This document shows positions 1 through 4,886 of a stretch of 5,480 nt of DNA, piece by piece; within the stretch, counting starts at the first letter, position 1; every line of letters begins with the position of its first letter. The stretch is taken from positions 1-5,480 of the forward strand of contig DASCPW010000015.1 of assembly GCA_036012725.1 (NCBI GenBank), written 5' to 3'. Position numbers and translations under genes: made by a program. The DNA is from GCA-2686765 sp036012725 (lineage in GTDB: Bacteria; Pseudomonadota; Alphaproteobacteria; Rhodospirillales; 2-02-FULL-58-16). The notes under the pieces are model-generated. The model was not told the DNA's origin. It made no database searches and saw only the letters and a program-made list of their open reading frames with translations.

Positions 1-240
1 GGCGAATTGCCGGTGCGGAAAGTGATGAAAATTGCCGCTAAAAAAGGCTTCGATGTCGGCAAGCTGCGCCGAATCATGGCTGATCCCGGCATTGAAAAGA
101 TGATAGAAAAAAATTACCAATTGGCCGAATCCCTGGCGATTACCGGTACACCCGCCTTCATCATCGGCAAACACCTGATACGTAGCGCTATTGACATTGA
201 AACGATGAAGCAGTTGGTGGCGGAAGCAAGAAAAGGCTAG
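1..240 (+). CDS. DsbA-family thiol-disulfide oxidoreductase, C-terminal part (5' end outside window)
   Basis: The reading frame is open from base 1 and ends at TAG 238-240, giving the last 79 residues of a protein that starts before the window. The segment TGTPAFIIG at fragment residues 48-56 is the cis-proline loop of the thioredoxin fold. The Thr-Pro pair (50-51) packs against the CXXC active site in DsbA/Com1-like proteins. The preceding helical stretch (residues 18-47, ending in NYQLAESLAI) and the closing helix (TMKQLVAEARKG) match the end of the DsbA-like family. Members are usually exported and catalyse or shuffle disulfides in the periplasm. The CXXC motif and any signal peptide lie outside the window, so whether this copy is an oxidase or an isomerase cannot be decided. 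The neighbouring damaged PDZ gene is convergent and its frame overlaps the last 53 bases. Confidence 0.85.
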   Translation, partial: GELPVRKVMKIAAKKGFDVGKLRRIMADPGIEKMIEKNYQLAESLAITGTPAFIIGKHLIRSAIDIETMKQLVAEARKG

Positions 241-589
241 GGGCCAGCGTCAGTCCGCCGGGGCGTTGTTTCATATCAATATAGGTATGTTCTGGGCTCT
301 GCATCCGGCTCCCAAGAAGCTTGCCGGCAAAAGATAAAATTATGTCACCACGGCGAAAACCAGACTTGTCGGCGGGGCCGCCGAGAGCGACATCACGGAT
401 CAAAACGCCTCGCGCGCGTGAAGGACCCAAGGCCTCGGCTATGGTTGGCTATACCCCTTGCACCTGCATGCCGATAAATCCGGATTCAGCGGCAATGGTT
501 GAGATAAAAGAAAAAAGCACCACAACCACCGGCATCGAAAGAGCGACTGCATGAGCGCCCCGCCGTAACCTTTCGCGTATGCTCCCCAT
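188..589 (-). pseudogene. Broken PDZ-domain protein with signal-peptide-like N-terminus and in-frame amber stop
   Basis: From ATG 589-587 the minus strand encodes 46 residues: a basic start (MGSIRERLRR), a hydrophobic core (MPVVVVLFSFISTIAA, residues 19-34) like a signal peptide or anchor, and GFIGMQVQGV. A TAG then interrupts at 451-449. In the same frame the protein resumes with PTIAEALGPSRARGVLIRDV and continues through GGPADKSGFRRGDIILSFAGK, which is the first half of an HtrA-type PDZ domain. In DegP-like proteins the two parts join without a break (GVQVQ...TPELAEALG), so the amber sits inside the domain. After the GDIILSFAGK strand the sequence no longer resembles a PDZ domain. The frame runs to TAG 190-188, antisense to the end of the DsbA-family gene, and the later strands and helix are missing. 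A weak GAGAGA (606-601) precedes the ATG by 11 bases. The gene follows the EipB-like gene by 37 bp in the same direction. No protease domain is present. A decayed gene is most likely; a sequencing error at the TAG is possible. Confidence 0.6.
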
Positions 590-626
590 AAGCGGTATTC
601 TCTCTCGGACCCCGTCCAGAATTTTA

Positions 627-1442
627 TTAGCAGGGTGGTGACGGAACAGCTTCGATTTTCTGTAAATCCAGGATCACTGAAAAATTATCATAGTCCAACA
701 CTATACGGGGCGTCACACCGTTATCTAGTTGCAGGACTTCCATCTCGTATTCAGGCTTGGACTGGGGACTGCCGGCCGGGAAAAAGGCCATGCTCATGGA
801 CCAACCTGGGCGATCGGTCAACGACCCCAGCACCGTTATCCCATTTTTGCTGGAGGTGACCTTTGGCCCGATGAAGGTGAATACCTGTTGGGGGCCTTCA
901 TCGTCGGCGCCGTCGAACAGAAAGCGGGGTACCTGGCGTTCTCCGGCCATGGCCCGATCGATCAACCAAGCTAAGTGACTGATGGGGAAAAGCGTTCCTT
1001 CCGGCAGGGGGATGGTTTTGTTTCCGGGCAATTTAAAAATAGCTTCGCCGTGGCCATCGTCCTGGCTTGTCGTGGCCTGGCCCTTGAACTCATCCCGACC
1101 CCGCCCTGAGTGGTTGTGCGAGAAAAAGCGGTATGTTCCTCCGTCAAAAGATTCCCAACTGGTATAGCGCATATCTTGATTGATCGTCGTGCCTTCGATG
1201 GTATCCAGGTCCATTTTCAGGGTTTGAGCCATGATCCAACCGTCGCAGGATTTCTCCATAACCGTCATCAAGGCACCGTGGGCCTTGATGAATTTGCCAT
1301 CGTTTCGGGTTTCTCCCAGTTTTAGAGAGTAGATGGCGCGGTGCGCCGCCAGCTCGGCTGCCGCCAAGGGGCCACCGTAAAAAACGGCAAGGATAGCGGC
1401 GGCCAGCACTGCTGGATAACGAGAATCCCTAAAAGAAATCAT
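627..1442 (-). CDS. EipB-like (DUF1849) periplasmic cell-envelope protein
   Basis: This 271-residue protein matches the EipB/DUF1849 family. In Brucella, EipB is a periplasmic beta-spiral protein needed for envelope integrity that interacts genetically with the TPR protein TtpA. The N-terminus is a signal peptide: hydrophobic residues 11-26, then LAAA with a likely cut near residue 29. The mature start (LAAHRAIYSLKL) is typical of the family, as is the central stretch LPEGTLFPISHLAWLID followed by FDGADDEGP. Two mature cysteines are visible, Cys66 (MEKSCDGW) and the very last residue Cys271. They fit the conserved disulfide reported between the N-terminal region and the C-terminus of EipB. 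The frame is open further upstream to 1691, but ATG 1442-1440 is chosen because GGAAAG (1454-1449) lies 6 bases before it, the signal peptide begins there, and the longer form would overlap wecB. The gene is divergent from wecB and is followed 37 bp later by the broken PDZ gene. Its exact function in this organism is inferred from family only. Confidence 0.88.
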   Translation of the reverse strand: MISFRDSRYPAVLAAAILAVFYGGPLAAAELAAHRAIYSLKLGETRNDGKFIKAHGALMTVMEKSCDGWIMAQTLKMDLDTIEGTTINQDMRYTSWESFDGGTYRFFSHNHSGRGRDEFKGQATTSQDDGHGEAIFKLPGNKTIPLPEGTLFPISHLAWLIDRAMAGERQVPRFLFDGADDEGPQQVFTFIGPKVTSSKNGITVLGSLTDRPGWSMSMAFFPAGSPQSKPEYEMEVLQLDNGVTPRIVLDYDNFSVILDLQKIEAVPSPPC

Positions 1443-1605
1443 TGAGCACTTTCCACTTCGGTCAAAAAGTAACCCGACGGGTAACAATAGCTTCTTGACG
1501 GGCGAGCCGAAAGCCGTTCTTGCGAAATGACGGTGATCACGATATCCAGTGACCTCTGTTGCAAAACGTTTTCTTTTCAGCATCGGCCGAGGGTAACAGG
1601 CGGAA
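1443..1605. promoter_or_regulatory. Divergent intergenic region between eipB-like gene and wecB
   Basis: These 163 bases must carry the starts of both divergent units, because no other gene lies between them. On the plus strand TTGACG (1495-1500) resembles a -35 box, but I see no good -10 at the right distance, so no promoter is called. Close to the eipB-like start lies a near-palindrome, GTAACCCGACGGGTAAC (1469-1485), with one mismatched pair and centre at 1477. It begins 27 bases upstream of the ATG and could be an operator or leader hairpin. Upstream of wecB the purine-rich GAGGG and AGGCGGA (about 1589-1604) supply a modest ribosome-binding site. Confidence 0.35.
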
Positions 1606-2724
1606 ATGCGAATCTTAAGCGTGTTCGGCACCCGGCCCGAAGCTATCAAAATGATGCCGGTGGTCAAAGCTATGAATGCAACGCCAGGCATTGACTCCAG
1701 AGTCTGTGTCAGCGCTCAGCATCGGGAAATGTTGGACCAGGTTCTGGGGCTGTTTGGCATCCACCCGGACTATGACCTCAATATCATGAAAGGCGGTCAA
1801 GACCTTACCTATGTCACTTCGGCGGTGCTTGCCGGCCTGCAAACGGTCTTCGATGATTTCAAGCCAGACAGGATTCTCGTCCATGGGGACACCACCACTA
1901 CTTTTGCCGCTTCCCTGGCCGCTTTCTACCGGAAGATTCCCGTCGCCCATGTCGAGGCGGGTTTGAGAACCGGCGATATCCACAGTCCGTTTCCCGAGGA
2001 GATGAACCGCAAGCTGACCGATGCCATCGCCGATTTATATTTCGCCCCGACGGAAATCGCGGCCAAAAATCTCCGCGCCGAAGGCGCCCCGCGCTCACGC
2101 ATTCTCGTCACTGGCAATACGGTCATCGACGCCCTGTTCCATGTCACCGCCATGTTGCGCGGCGATGAAAGGCTTCGCCAGGAGATGAAGGCCCAATTCC
2201 CTTATCTCGCGGACGGCCAGCGATTGATCCTGGTCACGGGCCATAGGCGCGAGAATTTTGGTGAAGGTTTTGAAAGCATCTGCGCCGCCTTGGCGCGGTT
2301 GAGCGAGCGAGACGGCAGCGCCATCGTCTATCCTGTTCACTTAAACCCAAACGTCCAAGAGCCGGTCGCCCGAATTCTTGGTGGCCGGCCGGGCATTCAT
2401 TTGATCGAGCCCGTGGAATACCTGTCTTTCGTGTATCTTATGGAGCAGGCCTATCTGGTCATCACCGATTCAGGTGGCATCCAGGAAGAAGCGCCGGCCC
2501 TGGGAAAGCCGGTATTGGTTATGCGGGGCGTAACCGAAAGGCCGGAAGCCGTCGATGCCGGCACCGTCAAACTGGTGGGGACGGAAACCAACACCATTGT
2601 TGGTGAATGTGAACAGTTGCTCGATGACGACGACTCCTATGCCGCCATGAGCCGCGCCCACAACCCTTATGGCGACGGCAAGGCCAGCGAGCGCATCGTC
2701 AGGGAGATCATGCGTGAAGCCTAG
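1606..2724 (+). CDS. wecB: UDP-N-acetylglucosamine 2-epimerase, non-hydrolysing
   Basis: This 372-residue enzyme interconverts UDP-GlcNAc and UDP-ManNAc in the cytoplasm, the first step toward ManNAcA-containing surface polysaccharides. The length is normal for the family and all signature residues are present, at the same numbers as in Escherichia coli WecB: Arg10 and Lys15 in GTRPEAIK, Asp95 in HGDTTTT, Glu117 in HVEAGLRT, Glu131 and Arg135 in PEEMNR, and His213 in TGHRREN. The C-terminal UDP-binding half shows TDSGGIQEEAPALGKPVLV (residues 287-305) and the RGVTERPEA loop (307-315). It should therefore be catalytically intact. ATG 1606 is chosen because the protein then begins exactly as family members do (MRILSVFGTRPE). 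The stop overlaps the start of wecC by 11 bases, implying translational coupling. The hydrolysing epimerases (NeuC type) are less likely because the following gene is a matching UDP-ManNAc dehydrogenase. Confidence 0.95.
   Translation: MRILSVFGTRPEAIKMMPVVKAMNATPGIDSRVCVSAQHREMLDQVLGLFGIHPDYDLNIMKGGQDLTYVTSAVLAGLQTVFDDFKPDRILVHGDTTTTFAASLAAFYRKIPVAHVEAGLRTGDIHSPFPEEMNRKLTDAIADLYFAPTEIAAKNLRAEGAPRSRILVTGNTVIDALFHVTAMLRGDERLRQEMKAQFPYLADGQRLILVTGHRRENFGEGFESICAALARLSERDGSAIVYPVHLNPNVQEPVARILGGRPGIHLIEPVEYLSFVYLMEQAYLVITDSGGIQEEAPALGKPVLVMRGVTERPEAVDAGTVKLVGTETNTIVGECEQLLDDDDSYAAMSRAHNPYGDGKASERIVREIMREA
2701..2706 (+). promoter_or_regulatory. Ribosome-binding site of wecC inside the wecB coding end
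   Basis: AGGGAG lies 7 bases before GTG 2714-2716 and is embedded in the last codons of wecB. It decides the wecC start. The frame is open further upstream to a GTG- or ATG-like codon near 2669, but that extension (MATARPAS...) has no family resemblance and no such site. Its placement implies that ribosomes finishing wecB help start wecC. Confidence 0.7.
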
Positions 2725-3964
2725 CTTTGAAAAAGTTTTGGTACTCGGCCTCGGCTATGTGGGGTTGCCGACGGCGGCGGTCCTGGCCAGCCGTGGCGTC
2801 TCGGTGATTGGCGTCGACACCAACGTTCAAACGGTTGATTTGATCAATCAGGGCAAGGTCCACATCGTCGAGCCCGACTTGGACATCATGGTCAGGAGCG
2901 CCGTTGCCACTGGCAAGCTCCGCGCGGCGGTGGCGGTGGAACCCGCCGATGCCTTCATCATCGCCGTTCCGACCCCGTTGACCAATGAACACAAGCCCGA
3001 CTTGGGACATGTCAGGGCCGCCGCCGAGAGCTTGAGCCCGGTTCTCAAGAAAGGTGATCTGATCATCATTGAATCCACTTCGCCGGTGGGGACGACCGAG
3101 GCGGTTTCCGAATGGCTTGCCGGGCAAAGGGCGGATTTGGCTTTTCCCCACCAGGCCGGTTACGAGGCCGATGTGCGGATCGCCCATAGCCCCGAACGTG
3201 TCCTGCCTGGACGGGTGTTGCTGGAACTGATCCGCAACGACCGCGTTATCGGTGGTCTCAGCGCCCGTTGCGCTGAACGGGCGGCGCAACTTTACGGACT
3301 GTTTATCGATGGCGAATGCATGCTCACCAGCGCCCGCACGGCGGAACTGGTCAAGCTGGCGGAAAACGCTTATCGAGACGTCAGTATTGCTTTCGCCAAC
3401 GAATTGTCCATGGTCTGCGGGCGCTTGAATATTGATGTCTGGGAGGCCGTGGAGCTTGCCAACCACCATCCCCGAGTCGGCATCCTCAGTCCCGGGCCTG
3501 GCGTCGGCGGCCATTGCATCGCTGTTGATCCATGGTTCATAGCCGATTCAGCGCCCGCGGAAACTACCCTTATTCAGGCCGCCCGCCAAGTTAATGATGC
3601 AAAACCAGATCATATTGTCGAGGCGATCAAAAAAGCGGCGGAAGCGGTTTCCATTTCCCGCATCGCCTGTTTGGGGCTTTCCTACAAGGCGGATATCGAC
3701 GACCTGCGGGAAAGCCCGGCGGTGAAGATCGTCAAGTCCCTGGCTTTGGGTAAGGTAGGCGAGGTCGTGGTCGTTGAACCCCATATCCGCGTCCTACCGG
3801 AAGAACTTCAAGACCTTTCCAGCTTGAAACTGGTGGAAATTGACGCCGCCCTGGATCAATCCGACATTGTTGTCCTGCTCGTTGATCATCAGTTGTTCAA
3901 GGCTGTTGACCGCGCCCGCCTGCAAGGCAAAGTAGTTATCGACACTCGCGGAATCTGGCGCTGA
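2714..3964 (+). CDS. wecC: UDP-N-acetyl-D-mannosamine dehydrogenase
   Basis: The 416-residue protein belongs to the UDP-glucose/GDP-mannose dehydrogenase family. It should oxidise UDP-ManNAc with two NAD+ to UDP-ManNAcA, using the product of the overlapping wecB. Domain order is complete. The N-terminal Rossmann fold has GLGYVGLPTA (residues 12-21) and the NAD-ribose acidic residue Asp35. PTPL (87-90), ESTSPVGTTE (120-129) and SPERVLPGR (159-167) follow. The central helix carries Lys214 and Asn218 in ELVKLAENAYRD. The active-site loop GVGGHCIAVDPWF has the nucleophile Cys268. The C-terminal UDP-binding domain starts with GLSYKADIDDLRESPA (321-336). Related dehydrogenases for UDP-GlcNAc or UDP-glucose share these motifs, so the substrate rests mainly on the wecB partner and on the WecC-like NHHPRVGILSPGPGVGGHCI context. 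The GTG start is supported by AGGGAG 7 bases upstream. No glycosyltransferase, ligase or transport gene follows: the next gene is convergent, so the polymer that uses ManNAcA must be encoded elsewhere. Confidence 0.92.
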   Translation: MKPSFEKVLVLGLGYVGLPTAAVLASRGVSVIGVDTNVQTVDLINQGKVHIVEPDLDIMVRSAVATGKLRAAVAVEPADAFIIAVPTPLTNEHKPDLGHVRAAAESLSPVLKKGDLIIIESTSPVGTTEAVSEWLAGQRADLAFPHQAGYEADVRIAHSPERVLPGRVLLELIRNDRVIGGLSARCAERAAQLYGLFIDGECMLTSARTAELVKLAENAYRDVSIAFANELSMVCGRLNIDVWEAVELANHHPRVGILSPGPGVGGHCIAVDPWFIADSAPAETTLIQAARQVNDAKPDHIVEAIKKAAEAVSISRIACLGLSYKADIDDLRESPAVKIVKSLALGKVGEVVVVEPHIRVLPEELQDLSSLKLVEIDAALDQSDIVVLLVDHQLFKAVDRARLQGKVVIDTRGIWR

Positions 3965-3997
3965 AGAATGACCGGGGACCTAATCCTTGGTCTCTTC
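3963..3997. terminator. Possible shared 3' stem-loop between convergent wecC and cold-shock gene
   Basis: GAAGA (3963-3967) pairs with TCTTC (3993-3997), GACC (3970-3973) with GGTC (3989-3992), and GGGGA (3974-3978) with TCCTT (3984-3988, two G-T pairs). This leaves a two-base bulge and a five-base loop. The stem covers the wecC stop and its loop holds most of the cold-shock gene stop codon (3982-3980). No uninterrupted T-run follows on either strand, so classical Rho-independent termination is doubtful. A protective 3' hairpin or chance pairing are alternatives. Confidence 0.3.
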
Positions 3998-4261
3998 TTG
4001 ATCGGCAGCCTCGGCCGGCTCTTCCGCGTCGCCGGCTTGCTCCTGGCCCGCCGGCCCATCGGCTGGTGCCAATTCCACGGCCTGCAAGCCTTGAGGCTCG
4101 TTGAGAATCGTAAAGTTTATACGCTGGCCTTCGGTAATCTGTCCCATGCCGGACTGCTCTACCGCTGTCATGTGGACGAAAACATCCTTGTCGCCCTCAT
4201 CCGGAACGATAAAACCGTAGCGCTTTTTAGAGTTGAACCATTTGACTGTCCCAGTCGCCAT
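3980..4261 (-). CDS. Cold-shock-domain protein with acidic C-terminal tail
   Basis: This 93-residue protein is a CspA-family single-stranded nucleic-acid-binding protein. Residues 1-66 form the cold-shock domain: MATGTVKWFNSKKRYGFI contains the KWF aromatic patch and RNP1 (KRYGFIVP, about 13-20), and VFVHMTAV (27-34) is RNP2. QITEGQRINFTI and GLQAVELA supply the last strands. Family members bind single-stranded RNA or DNA in the cytoplasm and act as RNA chaperones or antiterminators. Residues 67-93 are an added low-complexity tail rich in Ala, Glu, Asp, Gln and Pro, with no predicted fold. The classical domain is about 67-70 residues, so the tail is an extension. The start at ATG 4261-4259 is preferred over an ATG five codons upstream because AAAGGA (4273-4268) stands 6 bases before it and the protein then begins with the family's MATGTVKWF. 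It is convergent with wecC, with 15 bases between the stops. Cold induction cannot be inferred from the coding sequence. Confidence 0.92.
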   Translation of the reverse strand: MATGTVKWFNSKKRYGFIVPDEGDKDVFVHMTAVEQSGMGQITEGQRINFTILNEPQGLQAVELAPADGPAGQEQAGDAEEPAEAADQEETKD

Positions 4262-4396
4262 GACCGATCCTTTCATAACCTGGGTTTGCCGTACGCGGCC
4301 TGTTATCGTTGAGGCATCACAGTGTCAGGGAGTAACCAGGGCCATGTACCTAGGCAGTCAGGCAAGTTACGAAGAGGCAATGTGCCACCCCACACC

Positions 4397-4501
4397 TTAA
4401 AGATTAAGCCACTTGCCGGCGTGAGCAAGCAAAAACTGCATTGAAGGCCTATCCGAATAACTGGAGGCTATTATTCGGATAGGCCCAAAACTGTCAGACA
4501 C
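4397..4501 (-). CDS. Possible 34-codon small ORF with strong ribosome-binding site
   Basis: On the minus strand GGAGGA (4513-4508) stands exactly 6 bases before GTG 4501-4499, close to ideal spacing. The frame runs 34 codons to TAA 4399-4397, starting MSDSFGPIRIIASSYSDRPS. I recognise no family. The codons for residues 6-20 or so coincide with the 15-bp stem-loop, so the peptide may be incidental to an RNA structure. The SD's TGGAGG is complementary to CCTCCA in that hairpin's loop, so the transcript could mask its own start. It ends 135 bases upstream of the cold-shock gene on the same strand, so it could be a leader ORF. Against it are the GTG start, the small size and the absence of any conservation evidence. 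Confidence 0.22.
   Translation of the reverse strand: MSDSFGPIRIIASSYSDRPSMQFLLAHAGKWLNL
4446..4485. repeat. Perfect 15-bp inverted repeat (stem-loop) with 10-base loop
   Basis: GGCCTATCCGAATAA (4446-4460) is repeated as its exact reverse complement at 4471-4485 around the loop CTGGAGGCTA (4461-4470). A perfect 15-bp stem is unlikely by chance in a window this size. The loop reads GGAGG on the plus strand and CCTCC, an anti-Shine-Dalgarno-like motif, on the minus strand. No T-run follows directly on either side (the minus strand has TTTTT about 11 bases after the stem), so it is not a textbook terminator. Candidates are a 5'-leader hairpin of the cold-shock transcript, a small RNA, or a palindromic mobile-repeat unit. 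Confidence 0.8.
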
Positions 4502-4625
4502 AATTAATCCTCCATGCTTTGACCTTAGCCGGAAACCTGAAGGGAGGTAAAGATTCGGCAAGTCAGTCATGACGGCTCAATGGCGAGGAGCGTTGCTCCA
4601 GAAAAAATTCTATACTGGAGAACAG

Positions 4626-4668
4626 TTTGTAAAATCTATCATTTCATAAAATTAATAGATTTTACAAA
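4626..4668. repeat. Perfect 14-bp AT-rich inverted repeat upstream of sat
   Basis: TTTGTAAAATCTAT (4626-4639) and ATAGATTTTACAAA (4655-4668) are exact reverse complements around 15 bases. Inside the loop ATTT (4641-4644) can also pair with AAAT (4649-4652), so the whole 43 bases can fold into one long, weakly interrupted hairpin or cruciform. It lies about 220 bases before the sat start and just after TATACT (4611-4616), which resembles a -10 box but lacks a properly spaced -35. It could be an operator for a dimeric regulator, a leader structure, or a mobile-repeat remnant. No T-run follows. Confidence 0.7.
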
Positions 4669-4886
4669 TGATTATTGGCCGGCAATATTCGTCCCTTCGT
4701 GGAAATCACCTGCAGGCCAAACGGAAGCCATGAGTGAATTTTTTCTTTTCGTTGCTTGAGTGAGAGAATGGCTGTTCTTTTAGATAGCTCTCGCGGCTGT
4801 TTAAATTTATGTTTCGCGGCCCACCTCTCTATCGGTTTTTATTGGATGGCAACGCTTGCTCCTTATCCATCATTGGAAAAACTCAA

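Larger units (their letters stand above)
4277..4886. other. Roughly 610-bp region with no clear gene, rich in inverted repeats
   Basis: This stretch separates the 5' ends of the cold-shock gene (-) and sat (+) and should contain both promoters, though I cannot place either with confidence. It is AT-rich around 4600-4680. It holds a 15-bp perfect stem-loop (4446-4485), a 14-bp perfect AT-rich inverted repeat (4626-4668) and a looser stem (TTGGCC 4675-4680 with GGCCAA 4715-4720). It also has purine-rich GGGAGGT (4542-4548) on the plus strand with no start codon at a usable distance. Short frames exist: a minus-strand 34-codon ORF at 4397-4501, listed separately, and plus-strand frames of 26 codons (4569-4649) and 59 codons (4580-4759) that lack good ribosome-binding sites. 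No tRNA, rRNA or recognisable riboswitch is seen. Confidence 0.6.

Noticed and set aside
321..554. 77-codon plus-strand frame across the PDZ remnant
   Set aside because: It is Pro/Arg-rich with no recognisable domain, while the opposite strand shows clear PDZ sequence.
1443..1691. 83-codon upstream extension of the eipB-like frame, overlapping wecB
   Set aside because: The signal peptide and a well-placed GGAAAG site define the start at 1442. The extension overlaps the certain 5' end of wecB and has no family resemblance.
2708..3514. 268-codon minus-strand frame opposite wecC
   Set aside because: It lies wholly antisense to wecC, which has all catalytic motifs. The translation resembles no family and reflects codon bias on the opposite strand.
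3968..4312. 114-codon plus-strand frame opposite the cold-shock gene
   Set aside because: It is antisense to a convincing cold-shock domain, with no ribosome-binding site or family match.
4675..4750. TTGGCC/GGCCAA stem followed about 20 bases later by a T-run (4739-4744), considered as a terminator
   Set aside because: The stem is interrupted, the loop is about 26 bases, and the T-run is too far from the stem. No gene on the plus strand ends nearby.
4580..4759. 59-codon plus-strand frame (MARSVAPEKI...) through the AT-rich inverted repeat
   Set aside because: It has no Shine-Dalgarno sequence and no recognised family, its composition is odd (many Trp, Tyr, Phe), and part of it is the palindrome itself.
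4809..4886. Upstream in-frame ATG that would lengthen Sat by 26 residues
   Set aside because: The extra residues (MFRGPPLYRFLLDG...) are unlike Sat, and the family start lies at 4887-4899 with GGAAAA close before it.
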